The notes under the pieces were generated by a model. That model made no database searches. It worked only from the letters and a program-made list of their open reading frames with translations, and was not told where the DNA came from. Source: Paenibacillus sp. EZ-K15 (GTDB taxonomy: Bacteria > Bacillota > Bacilli > Paenibacillales > Paenibacillaceae). From it: a stretch of DNA of 64,000 nucleotides. The stretch spans positions 1 through 64,000 of the forward strand of contig NZ_PDHM01000021.1 of assembly GCF_002573715.1 (NCBI RefSeq), read 5' to 3'. This document shows, piece after piece, positions 35,296 through 44,050 of this stretch. A program made the translations under genes and the position numbers. The first letter of the stretch is position 1. Each line of letters opens with the position of its first letter.

Positions 35296-36255
35296 TTACC
35301 AAAGACTGGTCTCGCTCACGCGCTTCGAAATAAAGTTCACGACAACCAGCAGGACAAAATTGATGACGGAATTAAACAATCCGATGGCCGCGGAGAAACT
35401 GTACTCGGCATTCTGAATCCCCATTCGGTAGACATAGGTGGCAATAATGTCGGAGCTCTCCATGTTCAGGTTGTTTTGCATCAGGAGCACCTTCTCGAAC
35501 CCGATACCCATAATGCTGCCCATGTTCAGGATCAAGAGGATGATGATCGTTGGCATAATGCCTGGGATGTTAATATGCCATATGCGCTGAAGCCTGGTCG
35601 CACCATCAACACGCGCAGCTTCATGCAGCTGGTTGTCAATGCCGGCAAGGGCAGCCAAATAGATAATGGAGCTCCAGCCCATGGTCTGCCATACATCCGA
35701 CAGAACGTACAGGGATTTGAACCAGGAGGGCTCCGTCATGAAATTGATCGGCTGACCGCCGAACATTTCAATAAAATGATTGATGATGCCGTAACGGGGC
35801 GACAGGAAAATCATCATCATCCCGACAACGACCACGGTAGACAGAAAGTGAGGAGCATACGTGATGGTCTGCACGAATTTCTTGAAACGTTCAGCCCGAA
35901 CCTCGTTCATGAGCAAAGCCAGAATGATCGGGATCGGAAAACCGACCGCAAGGCTGTATAAACCGATGCCCAGCGTATTCTTGATCAGGCGCCAGAAATA
36001 ATAACTGTTGAAAAAGCGATCGAAGTGCTCAAAGCCGACCCATGGACTGCCCCATATTCCTTGCGTTGCTATAAAGTCCTTAAAGGCGATCTGGATGCCG
36101 TACATCGGAACATACTGGAACAGAATGTAATAGGCGATGACCGGTGAAATCAGGGCATAAAGCTGCCAATTGCGTAAGATACGATTCCACAGTAAGCGCT
36201 TACGTTTTGTTTCGGGTACCGCGTTTGCTGCGGGCTGCAGGGCCGTATTAGCCAA
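35296..36255 (-). CDS. LplB-type carbohydrate permease
   Basis: This 319-residue permease of the LplB/YteP group has six predicted membrane segments and the EAA loop HEAARVDGATRLQRIWHINIPGIMPT around residue 210. The early VPMYGIQIAFKDF motif is diagnostic of the group. It is the first gene of the importer operon. It starts at a TTG (36255) with GAGGTG seven bases upstream; the nearby ATG is out of frame. Confidence 0.87.
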   Translation of the reverse strand: MANTALQPAANAVPETKRKRLLWNRILRNWQLYALISPVIAYYILFQYVPMYGIQIAFKDFIATQGIWGSPWVGFEHFDRFFNSYYFWRLIKNTLGIGLYSLAVGFPIPIILALLMNEVRAERFKKFVQTITYAPHFLSTVVVVGMMMIFLSPRYGIINHFIEMFGGQPINFMTEPSWFKSLYVLSDVWQTMGWSSIIYLAALAGIDNQLHEAARVDGATRLQRIWHINIPGIMPTIIILLILNMGSIMGIGFEKVLLMQNNLNMESSDIIATYVYRMGIQNAEYSFSAAIGLFNSVINFVLLVVVNFISKRVSETSLW

Positions 36256-36710
36256 TGAGCATCACCTCGTATGTATGGGATTGGGTTAACCTCGTTTCAC
36301 TAGCAAAGCAATCTTGACATGCCAACAATGCGTGGGGTATCCACTCATTCAGCGAATTAGTTCCTTCCCATGAATGAAGTGTGAAACATACTCGTTTATG
36401 ATTTTCCTCCTTTTCTCTGCAATTCGTCATATGACTAAGCTACCACCACCTCAAGCTATCTGTTGGCCAATACCTTTTTGGAGCGCACTATATGTTAGAT
36501 ATAGTAACGCAATATTATTTTATAAATAAAACCCGAACAAGTCAGGTGTTATTTCATTTCTTGGATTTATTTTGGATGTTTATTTGGCTAATTCCGGATT
36601 AAATTTGGATACATATTGGTATATGAAAGGCATAACGCTGAGCATGCGTAGGGCCTGATCCATTAATAAGAGGAATTCTTTACCTTCATAATCTCTTTAT
36701 ATCAAAGTAA

Positions 36711-36724
36711 TGAAAGCGCAAACA
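36711..36724. promoter_or_regulatory. cre-like / LacI-type operator
   Basis: TGAAAGCGCAAACA matches the CcpA cre consensus TGWAANCGNTNWCA at all but one position. Because a LacI-family gene lies next to the operon, it could serve that protein rather than CcpA. Confidence 0.55.
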
Positions 36725-36811
36725 AAAACAAGGTGGAAATATGCGAAGTGTGGTTCATTTCGAATTCCAAAATCGGAAAATTCATTCCAAACACATCATT
36801 GATTTTCACTC

Positions 36812-36840
36812 ATAATAATATAGCAATATGGCATTGTCAA
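36812..36840 (-). promoter_or_regulatory. Sigma-A-like promoter toward the Lpl-type operon
   Basis: On the minus strand TTGACA (36840-36835), a 17-base spacer and TATTAT (36817-36812) give a near-consensus vegetative promoter. Transcription would start near 36805. Confidence 0.55.
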
Positions 36841-36894
36841 ACACTTTTTTGGATTTTTTTGGCGCAACAACCCCAACAATTAGGTGAAATCCGT

Positions 36895-36930
36895 AAAAAA
36901 ACAGCTGTCGGATTTCATGCCGACAGCTGT
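36895..36930 (-). terminator. Terminator after LacI gene
   Basis: On the minus strand ACAGCTGTCGGC pairs with CCGACAGCTGT around a short loop, followed by seven T residues, about 55 bases past the stop. Confidence 0.8.
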
Positions 36931-36984
36931 TCGATGATCCTTTTTTCGTCTACCTATGTCAACTAATCATACATACTGAGTCAG

Positions 36985-38028
36985 TTAGTTTCGTTCTCTG
37001 GTGAAACTAGAGGACTCCCGAACAATCAATGAGCATGGCAGTAATATTTTGGTTGCCACCTTGAAATGTCCGTCCAAATAATCCACGATGGATTTGGCGG
37101 CCACCCTGCCGATCTCGTATTTGGGCACGGAAACCGAGGTTAACGGAGGCGTTGTATATTGGGCTACATCAATGTTATCCATCCCCACGATCGCGATATC
37201 TTCCGGTATGCGACCTTGATTCTCGACAACGGCACGCATGGCCGGAATGGCAAGCATGTCGCTGGCACAAAAAACAGCCGTTGGCCATTGCTCTTTAGGA
37301 AGCCCCCCCAATAGATCGGACATCTTGCTGAAGCTCCGATCCACATTCCATCCGGTATTCATCAGCCACTCCTCGCGCACTTCCAGGTTGGCTTCCAGCA
37401 TAGCGAATTTATATCCGACATACCGTTCTTCGCTCTCCATCTGCTTGGAATACGCAGGTCCCCCGATATAGGCGATTCGCGTGTGCCCCTGGTCAATTAG
37501 GTGGCGTACGGCTGCCCTCGCTGATAAAATCCGGTCACAGTCTACAACGGGCACGGTCAGCTGCTCATCATTCAAACTCACGCCCATGATGGCAACCCCG
37601 GCCTGCTGTATCAGTTCAAACAGCTCCTTGTCGTACCAACTGACGGCTACAATCCCCTGGGCTCCTGTCTCCCTAAGCATGAGGCGTATTTTGTCGGCAT
37701 CGCCGATTTCCTCGCATGTACGAACGATCGCCGGGGACTGTCCGAGTTCCTCCATTTTTTTATGGAAACCGGCAAGAACCGTTGAGAAATACGGGTGGTC
37801 GTCCATCAGGTTTTGGGGAACGACGCAGACAACCCGCTTATCGGCCTTGCCGTTATCATGTACGCTTTTGGATGACTCAGGCAGTTTATATCCAAGATCA
37901 AGCGCCGCTTGCCGGATTTTCTGCTTGGTATCCTCGCTGACCGGACGATTTGCATCATTGCTGATGGCCCGCGAAACCGTAGATATGGATACCCCGACTC
38001 GTTCGGCGATATCTTTAAGCTTAGCCAA
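36985..38028 (-). CDS. LacI-family transcriptional regulator
   Basis: This 347-residue regulator has the LacI helix-turn-helix and hinge (MAKLKDIAERVGVS, then STVSRAIS, residues 2-45) and a periplasmic-binding-type sugar domain (about 60-347). I chose the TTG at 38028, which gives the family-typical MAKLKDIA start and leaves AAGGAGG eight bases upstream. The ATG at 38034 would have almost no spacing. It sits upstream of the Lpl-type operon on the same strand, separated by its own terminator, and is the natural candidate for regulating the operon and perhaps the orphan binding protein at 41-42.7 kb. Confidence 0.85.
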   Translation of the reverse strand: MAKLKDIAERVGVSISTVSRAISNDANRPVSEDTKQKIRQAALDLGYKLPESSKSVHDNGKADKRVVCVVPQNLMDDHPYFSTVLAGFHKKMEELGQSPAIVRTCEEIGDADKIRLMLRETGAQGIVAVSWYDKELFELIQQAGVAIMGVSLNDEQLTVPVVDCDRILSARAAVRHLIDQGHTRIAYIGGPAYSKQMESEERYVGYKFAMLEANLEVREEWLMNTGWNVDRSFSKMSDLLGGLPKEQWPTAVFCASDMLAIPAMRAVVENQGRIPEDIAIVGMDNIDVAQYTTPPLTSVSVPKYEIGRVAAKSIVDYLDGHFKVATKILLPCSLIVRESSSFTRERN

Positions 38029-38240
38029 TCGCATCTCCTCCTTCGCAAAATTTGGAACCAAATTTTCCGCCATCCATTGATCATAGCATAAACTTTCTCG
38101 TTTTGGGGCGTCAAATTGATGTCCCTTTCATCTCTGGAGAAGGGGGGATGTCTTACAGATTCTTTCGTTTTCCGACATTGTTTGAAGATGCTGCATATCA
38201 GGCGCCGTTACAGCATAGCTGTCACCAGCGGTTACTCACA

Positions 38241-39425
38241 TTAAGCTTCCAATGGCACGCGCCCCGTGCTCTCCCGCTTTCCTAATCGGAAAAGTACAAC
38301 CGACACTACTATGGCTATGGCAACGCCCCCGGCACCGATCCAGGTGATGGACGATAAGGACCATTGCTCCACGGCAACTCCTCCGATGCCTGCGCCAGCA
38401 GCCATCGAGAGCTGCATCACGGATTGGTTCAGGCCTAGCATAACCCCGGATGAATCCGGCTCCAGCTGGACGAGGTTATACTGCTGCGTCGGACCCGAAG
38501 ACCAGGCGGATAAGGACCATATAACAAGAATCGCAAACACGAGGATGACAGATACGGATGCATGGGTAAAATTCAGAACGATTAACGCAAGAATATGCAG
38601 TATCATGCCACCGGTTAATGTGAGCGGTACCCCCCATCGATCCGTACTGAATCCACCGAACTTGGAGCCAATGAGACTGGCAATGCCAAAGGCAAACAGT
38701 GCTGCACTAATCAGACCTTCGTTCAGGCCGCTGACTTGAAGAAGGTACGGAGACAGGTACGTATAGGCAATGGAGTACCCGCCCAGCCAGAAGAACGTGA
38801 TCGCCAAACCGAGTGCGACTTTTGTCTTTTTGAGCAGCGCAAATTGCTGAAGCAGCGGCACGGGAGCATCTCCTTTTGTTTTCGGAATCGCCTTATGCAG
38901 CACGATCATGGAAACAACCCCTAGAATGGCAATGAAACCAAATACGGATTTCCATCCGAAAACAGCAGCTACGACACGACCGAGGGGGACGCCAATGATC
39001 AGGGAAGCTGTGAAGCCCATGACAACCGTAGCGATTGAACTCGCCTGTTTACCCGGAGGCGCGATTTTGGCGGCAATCCCGAGTGCCGTTACGACTACCA
39101 TCCCTGCGCCCATCGCCATAATAACGCGCGCAATCACAAACGGAATATACCCCGGAAGGGCAAATGACAATAGATTCGCTATCACAAAAATACCCAATGA
39201 ATAAACCAACAGCTTCCGTCTCTCCACTCTAGCGGTCAGCGCCATAAGAATAGGGGTCAAGATCGCATATACCAAAGAGAAAATCGTGATCAGCTGGCCA
39301 GCAGCGGTTATCGTAATTCCTAACGAATCTGCAATTTTATCCAAAACTCCCGATATAATATACTCTGATGTTCCCACTAAAAAACTAACGATAGCCAAAA
39401 AATAAATCTTCCAAGCACCTGTCAT
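38241..39425 (-). CDS. MFS transporter, DHA1-type efflux
   Basis: This 394-residue major facilitator has twelve predicted membrane helices and starts MTGAWKIYFLAIVSFLVGTSEYIISGVL. The TSEYIISG segment in helix 1 is typical of AraJ/YceJ-like DHA1 efflux carriers. The reading frame extends 48 codons further upstream, but that stretch is the ArsR operator region and has no homology. A 29-bp element upstream (39450-39478) is a close copy of the one overlapping the ArsR start, so ArsR probably represses this gene. The exported compound is unknown. Confidence 0.83.
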   Translation of the reverse strand: MTGAWKIYFLAIVSFLVGTSEYIISGVLDKIADSLGITITAAGQLITIFSLVYAILTPILMALTARVERRKLLVYSLGIFVIANLLSFALPGYIPFVIARVIMAMGAGMVVVTALGIAAKIAPPGKQASSIATVVMGFTASLIIGVPLGRVVAAVFGWKSVFGFIAILGVVSMIVLHKAIPKTKGDAPVPLLQQFALLKKTKVALGLAITFFWLGGYSIAYTYLSPYLLQVSGLNEGLISAALFAFGIASLIGSKFGGFSTDRWGVPLTLTGGMILHILALIVLNFTHASVSVILVFAILVIWSLSAWSSGPTQQYNLVQLEPDSSGVMLGLNQSVMQLSMAAGAGIGGVAVEQWSLSSITWIGAGGVAIAIVVSVVLFRLGKRESTGRVPLEA

Positions 39426-39449
39426 GATATTAATTCCACTCCCTCTATA

Positions 39450-39478
39450 GTATTTATATATCACGAATTGTCGATATG
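39450..39478. promoter_or_regulatory. ArsR operator copy 1, upstream of MFS gene
   Basis: This 29-bp element matches 39880-39908 at 22 of 29 positions without gaps; the shared core is TATATC, two variable bases, GAATT, one variable base, TCGAT. It lies 25 bases before the MFS start codon. Confidence 0.6.
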
Positions 39479-39574
39479 TTAAACCAATAAAAATACATAT
39501 CGCAATATGTAGATATATAGTATGGAGCAAGACTGAATATTCCTTATTTCTTAAGGAATCATTCAGCACCTGCT

Positions 39575-39886
39575 CTATATCTCCTGCTTCAAATACTCTC
39601 CGATTTCCTGGATAACTTCTTCATCCCGCTTATAATACGTGAATTTTCCAAGCCGCTCCGTCTTGATCAAACCTGCCCGATGCAGAATCGATAAATATTG
39701 CGATGCGGTGGACTGCGTCATATTCAGTTTCTCGGTCACCTGGCTTACGCATACCCCGACTTTCCTCATATCAATCCCTTCGTGGGGTGTAAAATGTTGT
39801 TCCGGTTCCTTGAGCCACTGCAATATTTCAAGCCGCGATTCATTCGACAACGCTTTAAAAACTTCGATTGGTTTCATACGTATCAT
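39575..39886 (-). CDS. ArsR-family transcriptional repressor
   Basis: This 103-residue winged-helix repressor shows the ArsR core (FKALSNESRLEILQWL at about 9-24 and the recognition helix MTQSTASQYLSILHRAGL at about 55-72). It has one cysteine (VGVCVSQ) and no CxC metal motif, so it may sense something other than arsenic or cadmium. ATGs at 39886 and 39877 are both possible; no strong ribosome site is visible for either. It is first in an ArsR-MFS unit and its start lies inside a copy of the putative operator. Confidence 0.85.
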   Translation of the reverse strand: MIRMKPIEVFKALSNESRLEILQWLKEPEQHFTPHEGIDMRKVGVCVSQVTEKLNMTQSTASQYLSILHRAGLIKTERLGKFTYYKRDEEVIQEIGEYLKQEI

Positions 39887-39908
39887 TATATCGGGAATTA
39901 TCGATGTG
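39880..39908. promoter_or_regulatory. ArsR operator copy 2, overlapping ArsR start
   Basis: Second copy of the 29-bp element at 39450-39478 (22 of 29 identical). It overlaps the ArsR start codon, which fits negative autoregulation. Confidence 0.6.
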
Positions 39909-39922
39909 TCAACCTGTTTCCC

Positions 39923-41134
39923 TCAAATACCTCCCGAACGAATGCCATAGCGTCTCATAGCACTCGCGTAGAACCATTCATGTGCCGTATGCAGCGCCGT
40001 CTCTTCGTCGATCCAGCCAGATAGGATCCGTTCCCACAGAAACTCGGCAGCCAGCTTCTTCACAAGCAAAATCTTGCCGTAACTCCATTCCATGCAGCGG
40101 GCATCGGAAACGATAATCGAGCTCTTGCTTGCCGGGAGTGCCTCCAGACGGTACTGCATGCTGTCCCGGTAGGTGCTCGCCCGGAAGTTGAACCACCACA
40201 TGCCGCCGACATGAACGTTCGGGAAATTCCAGGCTGCCTGTACAGCATCAAGATTGCTCAGCTCCGATGCAAGCACAAGCTCAAATTCACAACGATACGA
40301 CTCAAACAAAGCAGTCAGCTTTAGAATCCGCTCTGTATCGTTGGCCGGGAACGCCGTACCGCACCACGACCTCTCTACTCCCAGAAACAGCTGAACGAGC
40401 AGGCCGTTCCGCTCCGCAGCACCACATATGACGTGCAGCAGCTCCATCAGAATGTCGTCACGCCCGCTTGCCGGCCCAATCTCCTTACGGATGTGCGAAC
40501 TCGATTCATACCGCGGCAGCGTTGTCATGATGCCCGGGAGGCCAGCTTCGCGAAATCTGCCGAGCAGCAGGTCAATCTCGCCTCCCACATCCAGAAAAGT
40601 CCTGGCCGGATCATTAGATTGCACGATGCGGTCAACCCAGGGACCCAGCACGCCATCAATCCTGTGGATCAATACGGCATCATCCCGCATGCCTTGAAAC
40701 GTTGCATGTTCCGGATGATTCACGACAAACCGGCGGATGTTCATCCGGTCTGCCGTTTGTTGTGCCCAGCCCTCTTCGGCGGACGCTTGCCGTACGCGAG
40801 CCATAGCTTCCCGCACCGAATGTTCATCTTTGATGGTAACTTCGTATAATTCACGCATAATGGAGGTGAATACCCAGTTCATCAGCGTGCTTCTCGTTGA
40901 TTGATAGGCTTTTAGAAAAGCAGCAATTCGCTCCGCCTCCGGCAATTTATCCGCTTCATCCGGGTAGCCACCGGCTTGCAGCTCTCGGTAGAACCAGAAG
41001 TAATGGGCGATCTCCCAAAAGTCCCTTGCGCCAAGCCGGTCACCGATAAGATGGGTATGGGTATCGAAGACCGGCAGCCCCATGATTTGCTCGAAGAATA
41101 CAGCTTGTTTGCCGCTCATATCATGCAAGCTCAT
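39923..41134 (-). CDS. Uronate-isomerase-like metal-dependent enzyme
   Basis: This 403-residue amidohydrolase-fold protein begins near residue 20 with VFDTHTHLIG (HxH metal motif) and ends with a segment resembling UxaC glucuronate isomerases (FPNVHVGGMWWFNF, SDARCMEWSYGK, FLWERILSGWIDEETALHTAHEWFY). True UxaC enzymes are about 470 residues, so this is a shorter relative and may act on a different uronate or a related sugar acid. AAGGAGATG precedes the ATG. It follows the orphan binding-protein gene by 29 bases in one operon. Confidence 0.72.
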   Translation of the reverse strand: MSLHDMSGKQAVFFEQIMGLPVFDTHTHLIGDRLGARDFWEIAHYFWFYRELQAGGYPDEADKLPEAERIAAFLKAYQSTRSTLMNWVFTSIMRELYEVTIKDEHSVREAMARVRQASAEEGWAQQTADRMNIRRFVVNHPEHATFQGMRDDAVLIHRIDGVLGPWVDRIVQSNDPARTFLDVGGEIDLLLGRFREAGLPGIMTTLPRYESSSHIRKEIGPASGRDDILMELLHVICGAAERNGLLVQLFLGVERSWCGTAFPANDTERILKLTALFESYRCEFELVLASELSNLDAVQAAWNFPNVHVGGMWWFNFRASTYRDSMQYRLEALPASKSSIIVSDARCMEWSYGKILLVKKLAAEFLWERILSGWIDEETALHTAHEWFYASAMRRYGIRSGGI

Positions 41135-41163
41135 GTGAACATCTCCTTCTCTTCATGAATCGG

Positions 41164-42735
41164 TTATTTCCGGTTTTCCGAGATGACAACGCCCTTCTCT
41201 TCGTTGTAGCGGTCTGTGGCTTCCTTAATAATCTCAAGGCCACCCTTCTTCTTATATTCCTCAATCACTTTCGGCCAATCCGAGATCGGCTCTCTGCCAT
41301 AAATCATCTTGATCATATGATCGAGAACCAGCTTCGGCCCCACGTCATCGCCTTGCGGTGCGGTATCCGGATATTTGGAATACGCGTCCAATGCCGGGGA
41401 GAAGCGGATCGACCCCAGCCCTTCCTTGAAGACCACCGTATCCATGAACTTGATCATGTCCTGCCCGTCCTCGGTCAACTCTTCCTTTGCCTTGTTGTAC
41501 ACCATATCGTGGACGAACCAGAACATGCTGCGGAAACCGTCTTCATCCATGGCTTCAGGCGTGGATGGAGGCGTGAACTTGATTGCGCCGTTCTCCCGTG
41601 TGTAAGTTTCACCTTCAATGCCGAACGAGAAATATGTCTCCGCCTCCGGCGTCAGCATCCAGTCAAAAAACTTGATAATGCCGATGGCTTTCTCCTCTGA
41701 GACCTTGCTATTAATATAGTAAGACGTATTAATGCTTGAATACAGAAGATGGCCTCCGGTGTTCTCCGGACCGCGCGGCGATGCAATGATATCAACCTTG
41801 GCGTCTGGTACGGCATTTTTCAGCTTGCCGCGGAAGCCTGCCAGAAGCTGGGCGTTGGCGGACCACATGCCGGATTTACCGCTCTCAATGTTTTTTCCAT
41901 AGTCACTGGAGGTCAGGGTCGCAAAATCTTTGGGAATCAGACCTTCATCGTACATGGTCTTATAGGTCTCCAGTGCCTTCGTCATATTTTCCACGTCAAA
42001 GAACTTGGGAACAACCTCCCCGTTCTGCAGTTCGTACTGGGATGGCAGCACATCGAACGCCCCCAGAATCGTGTCGGCATATTTAAAGTTCTCCCGCATT
42101 TGATACGGGAACTCAACGCCTTCCTTCTTCATCGCACGCATTACGTCCAGAAATTCATCCACCGTTTTTGGTGCCGGGAGCTCTGTCTTTTCCAGCAGAT
42201 CGGTCCGGATATACAGCCCTCTCCGGGACGGGTTGGACAGCCATGCCGGTATTCCGTAAATTTTGCCGTCATAGCTTGTCTCCTGCCAGGCTTCCTTCGG
42301 CACGCTCTTCATCAAATTCGGAGCATGCTCCTTCAGCAAGTCGTCAAGCGGCATAAATACGCCTGCTTCTACGGAACCGGACATCCCCTTGCTTGTAGCC
42401 CCTCCCACGTTCTGAACAACATCAGGAATATCATTAGAGGCAAACATTAAAGTCATTTTGCTATCGAAGTCCTTCAGTGGAAGCATCGTCAGTTCAATAT
42501 CCGTGTTGGTCAGCTTCTCAAGCTCCTTCACCCATCTCTCTTCATTTACATCCTTCGAACGCTCGACATGTTTGTTTCCGCTGGTTGCCATGGACATCGT
42601 GAAGGACAGCTTGCCATCAGCGGCAGCGCTTGATGAACCGGAGGTTCCACCATCCGCTTCCTTGGCACCATTACAGCCGACCGCCGTTAAGGCGATTAGC
42701 GCGCTCATCAAAACCAAACTCCATTTTCTTCTCAT
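41164..42735 (-). CDS. Orphan LplA-type solute-binding lipoprotein
   Basis: This 523-residue extracellular binding protein has a lipobox LTAVGC (Cys about 21). The LPLKDFDSKMTLMFASNDIPDV motif and the late YTRENGAIKFTPP segment are typical of LplA/YtcQ-type proteins. No permease or ATPase genes are next to it; it is cotranscribed only with the uronate-isomerase-like gene downstream. It may feed the LplB/LplC-type permeases at 34.4-36.3 kb. A cre-like dyad stands 136 bases upstream. Confidence 0.85.
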   Translation of the reverse strand: MRRKWSLVLMSALIALTAVGCNGAKEADGGTSGSSSAAADGKLSFTMSMATSGNKHVERSKDVNEERWVKELEKLTNTDIELTMLPLKDFDSKMTLMFASNDIPDVVQNVGGATSKGMSGSVEAGVFMPLDDLLKEHAPNLMKSVPKEAWQETSYDGKIYGIPAWLSNPSRRGLYIRTDLLEKTELPAPKTVDEFLDVMRAMKKEGVEFPYQMRENFKYADTILGAFDVLPSQYELQNGEVVPKFFDVENMTKALETYKTMYDEGLIPKDFATLTSSDYGKNIESGKSGMWSANAQLLAGFRGKLKNAVPDAKVDIIASPRGPENTGGHLLYSSINTSYYINSKVSEEKAIGIIKFFDWMLTPEAETYFSFGIEGETYTRENGAIKFTPPSTPEAMDEDGFRSMFWFVHDMVYNKAKEELTEDGQDMIKFMDTVVFKEGLGSIRFSPALDAYSKYPDTAPQGDDVGPKLVLDHMIKMIYGREPISDWPKVIEEYKKKGGLEIIKEATDRYNEEKGVVISENRK

Positions 42736-43009
42736 GCATATCGCTCCCTTCCATATTTCTTACAGATTGTTTACCTTTGTCGCTTCTGCACAACGGCTCG
42801 GATTTCGAGCTGCCCATCTCCTTATGAAACCGGATATCCCTTTCCCCCTTGTGCGTATCACCTCAAAACCTAAAGCGCTTTCATAATAACATCCAACTCC
42901 GGAATATTAACATGTACTTTCTTCTGATCGCATGTGTTTTCCTATGCTGGTGGCGCAAGCAGACCGGGATGCCGATAACCGTTTCATGGTCACACCTCGT
43001 CAAACGCAC
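42736..43009. other. Upstream region of orphan binding-protein operon
   Basis: Holds the ribosome site GGAAGGGAG, a cre-like dyad at 42871-42883 and probably the promoter. No gene is visible. Confidence 0.5.
42871..42883. promoter_or_regulatory. cre-like dyad
   Basis: The minus strand reads TGAAAGCGCTTTA, with a perfect AAAGCGCTTT core, agreeing with the cre consensus at 12 of 14 positions when one more base is included. It shares TGAAAGCGC with the site at 36711, upstream of the Lpl-type operon. Confidence 0.55.
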
Positions 43010-43034
43010 AAAAAAACGGCATTTCTGCCGTTTT
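43010..43034 (-). terminator. Terminator after SDR gene
   Basis: On the minus strand AAAACGGCA-GAAA-TGCCGTTTT is followed by further T residues. It lies just beyond the reductase stop. Confidence 0.8.
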
Positions 43035-43046
43035 GATTTGCAAAGC

Positions 43047-43946
43047 TTATTTTACATGATCATGAATCCAGTTCAGCAGCGGTTCTTCCGCAGGCTGCCA
43101 GCCGAGTAAATTCCGGGCGTGAACGGCACGCACGCGGCTGTTCGAGGCAATCGCGAACCTCGCCCAGTCTCCAAGCTCAGCCATCGCATCCTCAGCCGGC
43201 CAAGACATCGTTTTTCCGCCGAAACCAAGAGCCTTGCTGACGGATCTTGCGATATCCCCATAGGATTCCTCGCCGTTCTCCGCAAAAAAATAGGAAGCGG
43301 ACGGCGCTTTCGTAAGAGCCAGCAGGTACAGCCGTGCCAAATCCTTGATATGGACGTTGGACCAACGGTTGACCCCTCTGCCCACATGAATGCCGGCTGC
43401 CATTTCACGCGACTTCCGAATAATCTGCGGCAATTGATCGCTCTCTGTAGGCAAACCAAGCGCGTCCCCATATATCATGGAAGGCACGATCACGACGCTT
43501 CGGACCCCGTCGTCGATTCCGGCTCTACGCACACGGTTATTGATCGCCACGCGTTCTTCCCGGATATCCATCGGCGTGAATGGCGTCTCTTCATCGTAAA
43601 TCCGTTCACTGACGGAATCTCCCCTGGCGTCATCGCCGACGACACTGGAGCCCGACGTATGCAGGAATGGTTTTCCGCTGCCGCGTAAAGCTTCAATGAA
43701 TGTTTCCACCGCCAGACGATGATCCGAGTCCGCCGTGTGAATAACCGCATCGCTCATTTGCGCGTATTGGGTTAGCGTCTCCGTATCCTCCAATGTCCCG
43801 AGTACGGGCGTTATGCCCAGCTCCTGAAGAGCATCTATTTTATCTCGATTGCGTACCAAGCCGTACACCGTATGACCTGCATCAAGCAGAACTTTCGCAA
43901 CGGAGCCTCCTATATAACCGGTAGCACCTGTAACAAAGACTTTCAT
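43047..43946 (-). CDS. NAD-dependent epimerase/dehydratase-family protein (extended SDR)
   Basis: This 299-residue protein starts MKVFVTGATGYIGGSVAKVL, the TGxxGxxG motif of extended SDRs. It contains the HTSGSSVVGDD strand and a VPSMIYG segment. The canonical YxxxK pair is replaced around RIYDEE, so catalysis may differ from classical epimerases. It resembles plant-type dihydroflavonol reductase-like bacterial SDRs. AGGAGGAG precedes the ATG. A LysR gene ends 105 bases upstream on the same strand. Confidence 0.8.
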   Translation of the reverse strand: MKVFVTGATGYIGGSVAKVLLDAGHTVYGLVRNRDKIDALQELGITPVLGTLEDTETLTQYAQMSDAVIHTADSDHRLAVETFIEALRGSGKPFLHTSGSSVVGDDARGDSVSERIYDEETPFTPMDIREERVAINNRVRRAGIDDGVRSVVIVPSMIYGDALGLPTESDQLPQIIRKSREMAAGIHVGRGVNRWSNVHIKDLARLYLLALTKAPSASYFFAENGEESYGDIARSVSKALGFGGKTMSWPAEDAMAELGDWARFAIASNSRVRAVHARNLLGWQPAEEPLLNWIHDHVK

Positions 43947-44050
43947 GTTGTGAACTCCTCCTGTTTTCAGACTTTAGGTTGCCCTCTCATTCTAACGGCA
44001 GCCCTATCTATAAAACAAATCATGAAATTATCGCGTATTTATAAATATTA

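Larger units (their letters stand above)
36256..36894. other. Long AT-rich upstream region of the Lpl-type operon
   Basis: The 640 bases before the importer operon contain no supportable gene. They hold a sigma-A-like promoter reading toward the operon (36812-36840) and a cre-like site (36711-36724). Several short TTTGGAT-like words cluster at 36560-36620. If the promoter is used, the leader RNA would be about 550 bases. Confidence 0.55.

Noticed and set aside
36733..36966. 77-codon plus-strand ORF with a GGTGG upstream
   Set aside because: It runs through the LacI terminator hairpin and has no recognisable motif.
39426..39569. 48-codon N-terminal extension of the first MFS gene
   Set aside because: It covers the ArsR-type element and has no similarity; the helix-1 start at 39425 fits the family.
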